Below are positions 6,954-15,620 of a stretch of DNA of 35,934 nt, one piece after another. The stretch is from positions 1-35,934 of the forward strand of contig NZ_NEUE01000270.1 of assembly GCF_002910905.1 (NCBI RefSeq), read 5' to 3'. Made by a program: the position numbers and the translations under genes. The notes beneath the pieces are model-generated. The model worked only from the letters and a program-made list of their open reading frames with translations, had not been told where the DNA came from and did not search any database. This DNA is from Streptomyces sp. SM11 (GTDB lineage Bacteria; Actinomycetota; Actinomycetes; Streptomycetales; Streptomycetaceae). How positions within the stretch are numbered: position 1 is the first letter of the stretch; every line of letters begins with the position of its first letter.

Positions 6954-7867
6954 CCGGCGTCGCGATCGAGGCACACGGCCTCGGAAGGACCTACGGGCGC
7001 GGGGGCGGCGGCCACCGCGCCCTGCACGACTGCTCGTTCCGGCTGCCCGCCGGACGCGTCTGCGCCCTCGTCGGACCCAACGGTGCGGGCAAGTCGACCC
7101 TGTTGAACCTGACGGCCGGACTGGACCGGCCCAGCGCCGGGTCCCTCACCGTCCTCGGATCCGCCCGCCCCGGCGACGTACGCGACCGCATCGCCTTCGT
7201 CCACCAGGACAAGCCGCTGTACCCGCAGCTCACCGTGGCCGACACGCTGTGGGCCGGCGGCGAGCTGAACCCGGGGCGCTGGGACCGGGCCACGGCCGCC
7301 CGGATCGCCGGAACGCTGCCGCCCAAGGCCCGCGTCCGCACCCTGTCCGGGGGCCAGCGCACCCGCCTGGCCCTCGCCCTCGCGCTGGGCAAACGACCCG
7401 AACTGATGCTGCTGGACGAGCCGATGGCCGACCTCGACCCCCTCGCCCGGCACGAGCTGATGGGCGTCCTGATGGCGGAGACCGCCGAGCACGGCACCAC
7501 CATCGTGATGTCCTCGCACATCCTCACCGAGCTGGAGGGCGCCTGCGACTACCTCCTGTTCGTCGACGGCGGGCGCGTCCGGCTCGGCGGCGAGAGCGAC
7601 GACATCGTCGGCGCGCACGCCCTGCTCACCGGCCGGGCCCGGGACCTGGCCCCGCACACCGTCATCGAATCCCGCACGACGGGACGTCAGCTCACCGCAC
7701 TCGTCAGGAAGGAGGGCCCCGTGGACACCGCCGACTGGGCCGTCACCCAGCCGTCGCTGGAGGAGCTGCTGCTCGCCCACCTCCGCTCCCCGGAGGCGCC
7801 GCCGCTGCTGACGCCGAGCGCGAGCGCCGTCACGGGCGGGGTCCGGGAGGAGGTGTCGGCCGTATGA
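6950..7867 (+). CDS. ABC transporter ATP-binding protein
   Basis: 305 residues. Walker A GPNGAGKST, Q-loop around FVHQDKPLYP, signature LSGGQRTRL, Walker B LMLLDEPMADLDP and the switch His in MSSHIL are all present, so the ATPase should be active. The C-terminal 90 residues are an extension seen in exporter-type ATPases paired with separate permeases. Overlaps the GntR gene upstream and the permease gene downstream by 4 nt each. Substrate unknown; YtrA-linked transporters often respond to cell-envelope stress or antibiotics. Confidence 0.93.
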   Translation: MTGVAIEAHGLGRTYGRGGGGHRALHDCSFRLPAGRVCALVGPNGAGKSTLLNLTAGLDRPSAGSLTVLGSARPGDVRDRIAFVHQDKPLYPQLTVADTLWAGGELNPGRWDRATAARIAGTLPPKARVRTLSGGQRTRLALALALGKRPELMLLDEPMADLDPLARHELMGVLMAETAEHGTTIVMSSHILTELEGACDYLLFVDGGRVRLGGESDDIVGAHALLTGRARDLAPHTVIESRTTGRQLTALVRKEGPVDTADWAVTQPSLEELLLAHLRSPEAPPLLTPSASAVTGGVREEVSAV

Positions 7868-8850
7868 GCACGCTCATGACGAACGCCCGCACGCTGCGGG
7901 GGCCTTCCCGCGTGCTGCTGCGGGTGCACCGACGGACTCTGTGGGGCGCAGGGGCGGTCGCTGCCGCCGCGGTCGTCGGCATGATCGCCGTGGCACTCCG
8001 GGCGGACCAGGTCGTCGCGGACTTCGCGAGCACCGGCTGCACCCTGAGCAGCTCCGTGGAGACCTGCTTCCAGCCGGCCCGCGACTACAGCGACCGGATG
8101 CTCGACCTCGACCGCATGCTCACGTACGTGGGACTGGCCATCATCGCGCTGCCCGCCGCCATCGGGGCCTTCATCGCGGGCCCGATGATCGCCCGGGAGT
8201 GGGAGAGCAACAGCGTCAAGCTGTCCTGGACCCAGTCGTCCCCGCCTGCCGCATGGCTGGCCGCACGGCTCGCCGTACCGGCCGCGCTGGTGGTCTGCGG
8301 GATCGTGGTGCTGTCCGCCGTCTTCTCCTGGACCCGAAGCCGACTCACGTACCCGTTCCCGGCCATCTGGGAGGACGTGTCGGCCTTCGGCGCGACGGGA
8401 ACGGTCCCGGCCGCCAGTGCGCTGCTGGCGCTCGCGCTGGGCACCCTCACCGGTCTACTGCTGCGTCGCACGGTTCCGGCCATGGCGGTGGCCCTGCTCG
8501 CCTCCGGGCTGGTGACGGTCGTGCTCGGAACGGTGCGCGACCACTTGTGGCCGGTGGTGAAGGCCGCCTACCCCCTGAAGGACGAATACCCCGTCCCCAA
8601 ATGGGGCCACGTGGTTGAGCAGGGATTCGTGACGACCGGGGGCGACCTGCTCCCCGTCGACATCTGCGCCAGCTCTTCCCTCAAGTTCAATGACTGCCTG
8701 GCCGGACATGACGTGGCGCAGAACTACGTGCACTACCACCCCGCCTCCCACTACTGGCCCCTCCAGCTCGTGGAGACCGGCATCCTGCTCGCCCTCGCCG
8801 CCCTCGCCGTGTTCCTCGCCTTCCGGACCCTGCGCCGCCTCCACGGCTGA
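7864..8850 (+). CDS. ABC transporter permease
   Basis: 328 residues, starting at the ATG that overlaps the ATPase stop. About six hydrophobic segments: LWGAGAVAAAAVVGMIAVAL near the start, LAIIALPAAIGAFIAGPMIA, LAVPAALVVCGIVVLSAVF, a pair around SALLALALGTLTGLLL and MAVALLASGLVTVVLG, and the last at ETGILLALAALAVFLAF. The loop after the first helix holds two Cys (STGC, ETC) likely outside the membrane, and another pair occurs before the last helix (DICA, NDCLAG). Pairs with the ATPase upstream; a strong hairpin follows. Confidence 0.9.
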   Translation: MSTLMTNARTLRGPSRVLLRVHRRTLWGAGAVAAAAVVGMIAVALRADQVVADFASTGCTLSSSVETCFQPARDYSDRMLDLDRMLTYVGLAIIALPAAIGAFIAGPMIAREWESNSVKLSWTQSSPPAAWLAARLAVPAALVVCGIVVLSAVFSWTRSRLTYPFPAIWEDVSAFGATGTVPAASALLALALGTLTGLLLRRTVPAMAVALLASGLVTVVLGTVRDHLWPVVKAAYPLKDEYPVPKWGHVVEQGFVTTGGDLLPVDICASSSLKFNDCLAGHDVAQNYVHYHPASHYWPLQLVETGILLALAALAVFLAFRTLRRLHG

Positions 8851-8871
8851 GCGCACCCGTCCGGCACGAGC

Positions 8872-8908
8872 CGTCGTCCGGGCCCCACAGGGGTGGGCCC
8901 GGACGACG
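8872..8908 (+). terminator. Hairpin terminator of the GntR-ABC operon
   Basis: CGTCGTCCGGGCCC (8872-8885) pairs perfectly over 14 bp with GGGCCCGGACGACG (8895-8908) across a 9-nt loop. It begins 21 nt after the permease stop. No U-run, as usual for this genus. Confidence 0.75.
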
Positions 8909-9229
8909 AACACGTAACGGACGAAAACGAACAACGGCCCCGAGGCGGCCCCAGCACTTCGAACACGTACAGTGACCGCACGCCCGATCCGCAGGCACAC
9001 CGCTTCCTGTACGTCATGTCGCCGTTACCGGCCATTCAGACATCCTTGCGACGCTCACGGGATGCAGCCAGCTGTGCCCGCCCCCCGCCGCAACGGGAGA
9101 GCCCGGGGAAACGCCTCCCAGGGCTCCTCCGCCGGCTCCCCCGGTCGTGACCCGGGGTTTCCCGGGCCTTCCGCGATCTTTCGCGGCTCCGACGCGCCCG
9201 CAGAGCCCTCCACGCGGAACAATGGGCCC
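8909..9229. other. ppk upstream region with two small hairpins
   Basis: No gene is supported here. CCCGGG-GTTT-CCCGGG (9151-9166) and CCGCGA-TCTT-TCGCGG (9171-9186) are adjacent short hairpins. There is no Shine-Dalgarno sequence before the ppk ATG, and AACAAT lies at 9219-9224, so a leaderless start is possible. A convincing PHO box was not found, only a loose GTTACCG followed 11 nt on by TTCAGAC around 9024-9040. Confidence 0.4.
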
Positions 9230-11479
9230 ATGAGCCAGCAGCCCAGGTCCGAGGTCCCGGTCCAGCCCGCCGCCCAGCCGTCCGTCGGCTCGCTCGCCGC
9301 GCACCGGCCGCACGCCACCCCCGCGTCCAACGGGGTCGGCTTCTCCACCGCGGCCGATCTGGATCCCGACCTGGACGCAGACGCGGACGCCTACGAACCC
9401 GACCGGGACGGCGACGAACTGCCCCAGGGACGCTTCCTGGACCGCGAACGCAGCTGGCTCGCGTTCAACGAACGTGTCCTGGAGCTGGCCGAGGACCCGG
9501 CCACCCCCGTCCTCGAACGGGCTAATTTCCTCGCCATCTTCGCCTCGAACCTGGACGAGTTCTTCATGGTCCGGGTGGCCGGCCTCAAGCGCCGCATCGC
9601 CACCGGGGTCGCCACCCGCTCCGCCTCCGGCCTCCAGCCCCGCGAGGTCCTGGACCTCATCTGGACCCGCTCACGCGAGCTCATGGCCCGGCACGCCGCC
9701 TGCTACCAGCAGGACATCGCCCCGGACCTGTCCGACGAGGGCATCCAGCTGATCCGCTGGCCGGACCTGACCGAGAAGGAGCAGGCCCGCCTGTTCACCT
9801 TCTTCCGGCAGCGCGTCTTCCCGGTCCTGACCCCGCTGGCCGTCGACCCCGCACACCCCTTCCCGTACATCTCCGGGCTCTCCCTCAACCTCGCCGTCGT
9901 CGTCCGCAACCCGGTCAGCGGCCACCGCCACTTCGCCCGGGTCAAGGTCCCGCCGCTGCTGACCCGCTTCCTGGAGGCCTCGCCCCAGCGGTACGTGCCC
10001 ATCGAGGACGTCATCGCGGCGCACCTGGAGGAGCTGTTCCCGGGCATGGAGGTGCTGGCGCACCACATGTTCCGGGTCACCAGGAACGAGGACCTGGAGG
10101 TCGAGGAGGACGACACGGAGAACCTCCTCCAGGCCCTGGAGAAGGAGCTGATGCGGCGGCGCTTCGGCCCGCCGGTCCGCCTGGAGGTCGAGGAGTCCAT
10201 CGACCCGTACGTCCTCGATCTGCTGGTCCGCGAGCTGAAGGTGTCCGACGCGGAGGTCTACCCGCTGCCCGGACCGCTCGACCTGACCGGCCTGTTCGCC
10301 ATCGCCTCGCTGGACCGACCGGAGCTGAAGTTCCCCAAGTTCATCGCCGGCACCCACCGGGACCTGGCCGAGGTGGAGTCCGCCTCCGCGCCCGACATCT
10401 TCGCCGCCCTGCGCGAACGCGACGTCCTGCTCCACCACCCGTACGACTCGTTCTCCACCTCCGTCCAGGCGTTCCTGGAGCAGGCGGCGGGCGACCCGGA
10501 CGTGCTGGCCATCAAGCAGACGCTCTACCGCACCTCCGGCGACTCCCCGATAGTGGACGCCCTCATCGACGCCGCCGAGTCCGGCAAGCAGGTCCTCGTC
10601 CTCGTCGAGATCAAGGCCCGCTTCGACGAGCAGGCCAACATCAAGTGGGCCCGCAAGCTGGAGGAGTCCGGCTGCCACGTCGTGTACGGACTCGTCGGGC
10701 TGAAGACCCACTGCAAGCTCTCGCTGGTCGTCCGCCAGGAGGGCGACACGCTGCGCCGCTACTCCCATGTCGGGACCGGCAACTACCACCCCAAGACGGC
10801 CCGGCTGTACGAGGACCTCGGCCTGCTCACGGCGGACCCGCAGGTCGGGGCGGACCTCTCCGACCTGTTCAACCGGCTCTCCGGGTACTCCCGCCGCGAA
10901 ACCTACCGCCGCCTCCTGGTCGCCCCGAAGTCCCTGCGCGACGGGCTGATCGCCCGGATCAACAAGGAGATCGCCCACCACCGCGCGGGCCGCCCCGCCT
11001 ACGTGCGGATCAAGGTCAACTCCATGGTCGACGAAGCGATCATCGACGCCTGCTACCGGGCCGCCCAGACGGGCGTCCCCGTCGACATCTGGGTACGCGG
11101 GATCTGCGCGATACGCCCCGGCGTCGCCGGGCTCTCCGAGAACATCCGGGTCCGCTCCATACTCGGCCGCTTCCTCGAACACTCCCGGGTCTTCTCCTTC
11201 GGCAACGGCGGCGAGCCCGAGGTGTGGTTCGGCAGCGCCGACATGATGCACCGCAACCTCGACCGCCGGATCGAAGCCCTGGTCCGGGTCACCGACCCCG
11301 CCCACCGCGCCGCGCTCAGCCGACTCCTGGAGACCGGTATGGCCGACTCCACCGCCTCCTGGCACCTGGGCCCCGACGGGGACTGGACCCGGCACGCCAC
11401 GGACGCGGACGGCCAGCCGCTGCGGCACGTCCAGGAAATGCTCATCGACGCCCGGAGGCGCAGGCGTGCGACGCCCTGA
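9230..11479 (+). CDS. ppk: Polyphosphate kinase 1
   Basis: 749 residues. PPK1 makes long-chain polyphosphate from ATP reversibly. After a non-conserved, acidic N-terminal segment (about 65 residues) the family body begins at GRFLDRERSWLAFNERVLELAED and LANFLAIFASNLDEFFMVRVA. The phospholipase-D-like halves show SHVGTGNYHPKTARLYEDLGL, where His513 corresponds to the autophosphorylated His, and FGSADMMHRNLDRRIEALV, with the second active-site His. The ATG at 9230 is chosen because it follows non-coding sequence and is the usual family start region. The 3' end overlaps the CHAD gene by 14 nt. Confidence 0.96.
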   Translation: MSQQPRSEVPVQPAAQPSVGSLAAHRPHATPASNGVGFSTAADLDPDLDADADAYEPDRDGDELPQGRFLDRERSWLAFNERVLELAEDPATPVLERANFLAIFASNLDEFFMVRVAGLKRRIATGVATRSASGLQPREVLDLIWTRSRELMARHAACYQQDIAPDLSDEGIQLIRWPDLTEKEQARLFTFFRQRVFPVLTPLAVDPAHPFPYISGLSLNLAVVVRNPVSGHRHFARVKVPPLLTRFLEASPQRYVPIEDVIAAHLEELFPGMEVLAHHMFRVTRNEDLEVEEDDTENLLQALEKELMRRRFGPPVRLEVEESIDPYVLDLLVRELKVSDAEVYPLPGPLDLTGLFAIASLDRPELKFPKFIAGTHRDLAEVESASAPDIFAALRERDVLLHHPYDSFSTSVQAFLEQAAGDPDVLAIKQTLYRTSGDSPIVDALIDAAESGKQVLVLVEIKARFDEQANIKWARKLEESGCHVVYGLVGLKTHCKLSLVVRQEGDTLRRYSHVGTGNYHPKTARLYEDLGLLTADPQVGADLSDLFNRLSGYSRRETYRRLLVAPKSLRDGLIARINKEIAHHRAGRPAYVRIKVNSMVDEAIIDACYRAAQTGVPVDIWVRGICAIRPGVAGLSENIRVRSILGRFLEHSRVFSFGNGGEPEVWFGSADMMHRNLDRRIEALVRVTDPAHRAALSRLLETGMADSTASWHLGPDGDWTRHATDADGQPLRHVQEMLIDARRRRRATP

Positions 11480-12629
11480 CCAGCAGACGACGACCCGGCC
11501 GACGCCGGACGCGGCCCCCGGCACCACTCCGGACACGCCACCCGCCGAGGCCACGGGGCCGGGTACGGAGCGCCTCCCCGACGCCACCGGGACAGGAACG
11601 GGGCGTCTCGCCGAGCCCGTCGGCGCGGTCCGCCTCCCGGACGCCGCCACCGGACCCCGCCCCACCGGCGACCTGACCGCGGAGGCGGTCCTCGCGCCCT
11701 ACCTCCGGGGGCAGGCCGCGGACTTCCTGCGCAGCCTGCGCCTGCACCACGAGCACAGCTCCCCCGCGGACTCCGGCGGCCACGACGCCGCGGCGGCCAC
11801 CCGCGCACTGCGCCGCTCGGCCCGCCGGATCAGCGGCTCGCTGCACACCTTCCGGGCCGCGCTCGACCCGCACTGGGCCGACCAGCTCCGCGCCGAGCTG
11901 GCCTGGCTCTCCGGCGTCCTCGCCCGCGAACACGCCTACGCGAACCGCCTCACCCGACTCGTCGAGGCCCTGCACCAGCTCTCCGGCCCGGCCCTGCCCG
12001 CAGCCCGGGCCGCCGGGGAGAGCACCGCCCCCGACGCCCAGGGCCGCACCGCCCTCGGGGTCGGGACCGCGCGGGCCGGGGCGCTGCTGGAACGCCGCCT
12101 CACCCTCGCCCGGACCCGGTCCCACTCCGCGGCCCTCCAGGCACTCGGCTCCTCCCGCTTCCACGCGATCGCCGACGCCGTCGCGCTCCTCGCCTCCGAC
12201 GTCCCCCTGGCCCCCGGCGCCGCGAGCCGGATCGCCGAGGCCCTGCTGGAGCCCGCGGAACGCGCCGAGCAACGCCTCCTCGCCGCGGTGGCCGCCCTGC
12301 CGCCCGACGACACGGAGCCGTACAACGAGGCGCAGGACGCGGCGTGGCACCAAGCCCGCCTGCTGCTGCGGCTGCACCGGTACGCCCACGAGGTCGTCCT
12401 CGGCGCCGTCGACCCGGTCCTGGCCGCGCCGGGACACGCCCTCGACCTGCACCGGGACGCCGTGGAGGCGGCCGGGGCGGCGGCAGCGGCGGCCCGCACC
12501 CCCCGGATCGCACCGGCCACGGCGTACGCGCTGGGCGTGCTCCACGCGGACCAGCGCCACGACGCGGAGGCGGCGCGGGCGGTGTTCCGGGAGGCCTGGC
12601 CGTACGCCACCGCCCTGAGCGCCCCATGA
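11466..12629 (+). CDS. CHAD-domain protein
   Basis: 387 residues, GTG start inside the end of ppk. Residues 1-70 are a Pro/Thr-rich disordered leader; from about 75 the protein is an Arg/His-rich helical repeat typical of CHAD domains (RGQAADFLRSL, VHxMRxxxRRxR-like TRALRRSARRISGSLHTFRA). CHAD domains bind inorganic polyphosphate through these basic residues. Overlap with ppk and with the Nudix gene (ATGA) implies coupled expression, so it probably binds or localises polyphosphate made by PPK. No thiamine-triphosphatase (CYTH) domain is attached, unlike some relatives. Confidence 0.9.
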   Translation: MRRPDQQTTTRPTPDAAPGTTPDTPPAEATGPGTERLPDATGTGTGRLAEPVGAVRLPDAATGPRPTGDLTAEAVLAPYLRGQAADFLRSLRLHHEHSSPADSGGHDAAAATRALRRSARRISGSLHTFRAALDPHWADQLRAELAWLSGVLAREHAYANRLTRLVEALHQLSGPALPAARAAGESTAPDAQGRTALGVGTARAGALLERRLTLARTRSHSAALQALGSSRFHAIADAVALLASDVPLAPGAASRIAEALLEPAERAEQRLLAAVAALPPDDTEPYNEAQDAAWHQARLLLRLHRYAHEVVLGAVDPVLAAPGHALDLHRDAVEAAGAAAAAARTPRIAPATAYALGVLHADQRHDAEAARAVFREAWPYATALSAP

Positions 12630-13075
12630 GCCGGGAGGCCGTGCCTCGCGAGTCCGGGCACGCGAGGACCGGCACCGTCCGGGCGGCGGGCTGCGTGCTG
12701 TGGCGCCGCGCCCCGGACGGGAACGGGGTGGAGGTCTGCCTGGTCCACCGCCCCCGCTACGACGACTGGTCCTTCCCCAAGGGCAAGCTGAAGCGCGGCG
12801 AGGACCCCCGGGCCGCCGCCGTACGGGAAGTGCTGGAGGAGACCGGCCACCACTGCGCCCCGGGGGGCCGGCTGCCGACCTCCCGCTACCCGGTCGACGG
12901 CCGGCCCAAGGAGGTCGCCTACTGGGCGGCCGAGGCGACGGGCGGCTCCTTCACCGCCAACGACGAGGTGGACCGCATCCTGTGGCTCGCCCCCGACGCC
13001 GCCCGCGTCCGGCTCACCCAGCCCCGTGACGTCCGGCAGCTGACCGCTCTGCTCGACGCCCTCGACGCGTCCTGA
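12626..13075 (+). CDS. Nudix hydrolase (MutT-like)
   Basis: 149 residues. The Nudix box is complete: G-KLKRG-E-DPRAAAV-REVLEETGH, preceded by YDDWSFPKGKL. The enzyme should cleave a nucleoside diphosphate-X or a (di)inositol polyphosphate/diadenosine polyphosphate type substrate with Mg. ATGA overlap with the CHAD gene. In mycobacteria mutT1 also sits beside ppk, but MutT1 there has an extra histidine-phosphatase domain that is absent here. A polyphosphate- or nucleotide-related clean-up role is inferred from context. Confidence 0.9.
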   Translation: MSREAVPRESGHARTGTVRAAGCVLWRRAPDGNGVEVCLVHRPRYDDWSFPKGKLKRGEDPRAAAVREVLEETGHHCAPGGRLPTSRYPVDGRPKEVAYWAAEATGGSFTANDEVDRILWLAPDAARVRLTQPRDVRQLTALLDALDAS

Positions 13076-13196
13076 CCCCCGCCTGATCCGCGTCCTGACC
13101 CCGCCTGATCCCCGTCCTGATCAGCGCCCCGGTCCGCCCCTTGGCCCACATCCTGATCCACATCCTGATCAGCGCCCTGCTCTCCGCGTCCTGACC
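13067..13196. repeat. Degenerate CCTGA(T/C)C repeats
   Basis: GCGTCCTGACC(C)CCGCCTGATCC occurs at about 13067-13089 and again at 13090-13111, then shorter TCCTGATC copies follow at 13115, 13151 and 13163 and TCCTGACC at 13189. The first copy contains the stop codon of the Nudix gene. The gap to the PHO box holds nothing else recognisable. Confidence 0.7.
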
Positions 13197-13234
13197 GCCG
13201 CCCCGGGCCGGATCGCACCCGCCTGCCCGACACG

Positions 13235-13278
13235 GTTCACCTTCCGTTCACTCTCCCCCGTAAGCGGCTTCACCTGTT
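13235..13278 (+). promoter_or_regulatory. PHO box (PhoP operator) upstream of pstS
   Basis: GTTCACC (13235) and GTTCACT (13246) start exactly 11 nt apart, and CTTCACC (13268) falls in the same 11-nt phase two units later. Direct repeats of this form are the Streptomyces PhoP binding site. It lies about 115-155 nt before the pstS start, so pstSCAB should be induced by phosphate starvation through PhoR-PhoP. Confidence 0.85.
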
Positions 13279-13391
13279 CTGCCTAATTTCGGACGTACAA
13301 GGTGCGCGGCGACAAGCCACAGCACGCCTCCTCATCGCACGCCGTCGTAGAACGAACTGACCACGGCGGCTCCTGGAAGGAACACCCGAAA

Positions 13392-14534
13392 GTGAAGCTT
13401 CAGCGCAAGAACCGGCTTCGTGCAACCGCGCTCGGTGCCCTCGCCGTCTCCGGCGCCCTGGTCCTCACGGCGTGCGGTTCGGACGACAACACCGGCGGCG
13501 AATCGGCCGACACCGGGAAGAAGACGACGGCCGCCTCGGACGTCAAGTGCGACGACGCCAAGGGTCAGGTCCTGGCCGCCGGCTCCAGCGCGCAGAAGAA
13601 CGCCATGGACATCTGGGTCAAGGAGTTCCAGGCCGCCTGTGCCGGCGTGGAGATCAACTACCAGCCCATCGGCTCGGGCGGCGGCATCACCAAGTTCACC
13701 CAGGGCCAGGTCGCCTTCGCGGGCTCCGACTCCGCCCTGAAGCCCGAAGAGGTCGCCTCCTCCCAGAAGATCTGCACGGACGGCGGCAAGGGCATCAACC
13801 TGCCGATGGTCGGCGGCCCGGTGGCCATCGGATTCAAGCTCGACAATGTCGACGAACTCGTCCTCGACGCCCCGACCCTCGCCAAGATCTTCGACACGAA
13901 GATCACCAAGTGGAACGACCAGGCGATCGCCGACCTCAACCCGGACGCGAAGCTGCCGGACACCCCGATCCAGGCCTTCCACCGCTCCGACGAGTCCGGC
14001 ACGACCCAGAACCTGAACAAGTACCTCAGCGTCGCAGCCCCCGACGACTGGAAGTACGACGCCTCCTCGAAGTCCTGGGAGGCCAAGGGCGGCCAGGCGG
14101 CCAGCGGCTCGGCCGGCGTCGCCTCCGGCGTCAAGGGCATCAACGGTGCCATCGGCTACTTCGAACTCTCCTACGCCGCTGCCAGCGACATGACCACCGT
14201 CAAGATCGACACCGGTGCCGGCGCCCCGGTCGAGGCCACCTCGGAGAACGCCTCCAAGGCCATCGCCGCCGCCAAGGTCAAGGGCACCGGCAACGACGTG
14301 GCCCTGGAGCTCGACTACTCGACCAAGGCCGAGGGCGCCTACCCGATCATCCTGGTGACGTACGAGATCGCCTGCGACAAGGGCAACAAGGCCGAGACCC
14401 TGCCCTCCGTCAAGGCGTTCCTGAACTACGCGATCAGCGACGCGGGCCAGAAGGTCCTGACCGACGCGCACTACGCGCCGATGCCCGCCGAGATCGCGGC
14501 CAAGGTCCGCGAGATCGTCCCCACCCTGTCCTGA
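13392..14534 (+). CDS. pstS: Phosphate-binding lipoprotein PstS
   Basis: 380 residues from the GTG at 13392 (GGAAGG at 13375-13380; the longer frame to 13302 runs through leader sequence). Lipoprotein signal peptide with lipobox LTAC, Cys28, then the periplasmic-binding fold: GSSAQ, IGSGGGITKF, FAGSDSAL, FHRSDESGTT and the SGSAGVASGV loop that contact phosphate. It captures phosphate outside the membrane for PstCAB. First gene of the operon under the PHO box. Confidence 0.96.
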   Translation: MKLQRKNRLRATALGALAVSGALVLTACGSDDNTGGESADTGKKTTAASDVKCDDAKGQVLAAGSSAQKNAMDIWVKEFQAACAGVEINYQPIGSGGGITKFTQGQVAFAGSDSALKPEEVASSQKICTDGGKGINLPMVGGPVAIGFKLDNVDELVLDAPTLAKIFDTKITKWNDQAIADLNPDAKLPDTPIQAFHRSDESGTTQNLNKYLSVAAPDDWKYDASSKSWEAKGGQAASGSAGVASGVKGINGAIGYFELSYAAASDMTTVKIDTGAGAPVEATSENASKAIAAAKVKGTGNDVALELDYSTKAEGAYPIILVTYEIACDKGNKAETLPSVKAFLNYAISDAGQKVLTDAHYAPMPAEIAAKVREIVPTLS

Positions 14535-14541
14535 CCCGGCC

Positions 14542-14572
14542 GCGGCCGACCCCCTGACCGGGGGCCGGCCGC
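14542..14572 (+). terminator. Hairpin between pstS and pstC
   Basis: GCGGCC (14542-14547) pairs with GGCCGC (14567-14572) and CCCCC (14550-14554) with GGGGG (14560-14564). Placed just after the pstS stop, it may stabilise the pstS message or partly terminate, giving more PstS than transporter. Confidence 0.55.
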
Positions 14573-14627
14573 GCCTTCCGGTGCACCGCCGCCAGGAGCC
14601 GTACGGCTCCGCAGACCGGAGAATCAG

Positions 14628-15620
14628 ATGGAAACAGCAACCGCACCCACGCAAGCGCCGCCACCGGAGCAGCCGACCGGCGTTCCCCGCGGCAAGGCCC
14701 GACCCGGCGACCGGATATTCCTCGGTCTGTCCAAGGGCTCCGGCATCACCCTCCTGGTGATCATGGCCGCCATCGCGGCCTTCCTCAGCTACCGCACCGT
14801 CCTCGCGATCTCCAAGGACGAGGCGAACTTCCTCACGACCTTCGAGTGGAACCCGGCCGGCGACCCGCCCGTCTTCGGTATCGCGGTCCTCGCCTTCGGC
14901 ACCATCGTGAGCTCGGTCATCGCGATGGTGCTGGCCGTGCCGGTCGCCATCGGCATCGCGCTGTTCATCTCACACTTCGCGCCGCGCCGGCTGGCCGGCC
15001 CGATAGCGTATGTGGTGGACCTGCTCGCCGCGGTCCCCAGCATCATCTACGGCCTCTGGGGCGTGGTCTTCCTCGTGCCCTACCTCGACGGTCTGAACAA
15101 GTGGCTGGACGAGTACCTCGGCTGGACCTACATCTTCGAGCGGACCAGCGAGGGCGCCGCCCGTAACCTCTTCACGGTCGGCATCCTGCTGGCGATCATG
15201 ATCCTGCCGATCATCACCAACGTCACCCGTGAGGTCTTCCTCCAGTCGCCGAAGATGCACGAGGAAGCCGCTCTGGCCCTCGGTGCCACCCGCTGGGAAG
15301 TCATCCGGATGGCGGTCCTCCCCTTCGGCCGCTCCGGCATCATCAGCGCCTCGATGCTGGGACTGGGCCGTGCGCTCGGCGAGACGATGGCCGTCGCCGT
15401 CGTCCTGTCCCCGAACTTCCTGCTCTCCGGACATCTGCTGGATCCGGGCGGCGGCACCTTCGCCCAGAACATCGCCGCGAAGTTCAACGAGGCGGACGAA
15501 TTCGGCCGTGACGCCCTGATCGCCTCCGGCCTGGTCCTCTTCGTCATCACCCTGCTGGTCAACGGCGCGGCCCGCGCGATCATCGCCCGCCGCAAGGAGT
15601 ACTCGGGGGCCAACGCATGA
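14628..15620 (+). CDS. pstC: Phosphate ABC transporter permease PstC
   Basis: 330 residues. Six membrane spans: GITLLVIMAAIAAFLSY first, then AVLAFGTIVSSVIAMVLAVPVAIGIALF and the AVPSIIYGLWGVVFLVP segment characteristic of PstC. The EAA-type loop EEAALALGATRWEVIRMAVLPFGRSGI contacts PstB. The stop overlaps the pstA start (ATGA). Confidence 0.96.
   Translation: METATAPTQAPPPEQPTGVPRGKARPGDRIFLGLSKGSGITLLVIMAAIAAFLSYRTVLAISKDEANFLTTFEWNPAGDPPVFGIAVLAFGTIVSSVIAMVLAVPVAIGIALFISHFAPRRLAGPIAYVVDLLAAVPSIIYGLWGVVFLVPYLDGLNKWLDEYLGWTYIFERTSEGAARNLFTVGILLAIMILPIITNVTREVFLQSPKMHEEAALALGATRWEVIRMAVLPFGRSGIISASMLGLGRALGETMAVAVVLSPNFLLSGHLLDPGGGTFAQNIAAKFNEADEFGRDALIASGLVLFVITLLVNGAARAIIARRKEYSGANA

Noticed and set aside
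9671..11665. 664-residue minus-strand frame across ppk
   Set aside because: Val/Asp/Gly-rich shadow of a recognised enzyme.
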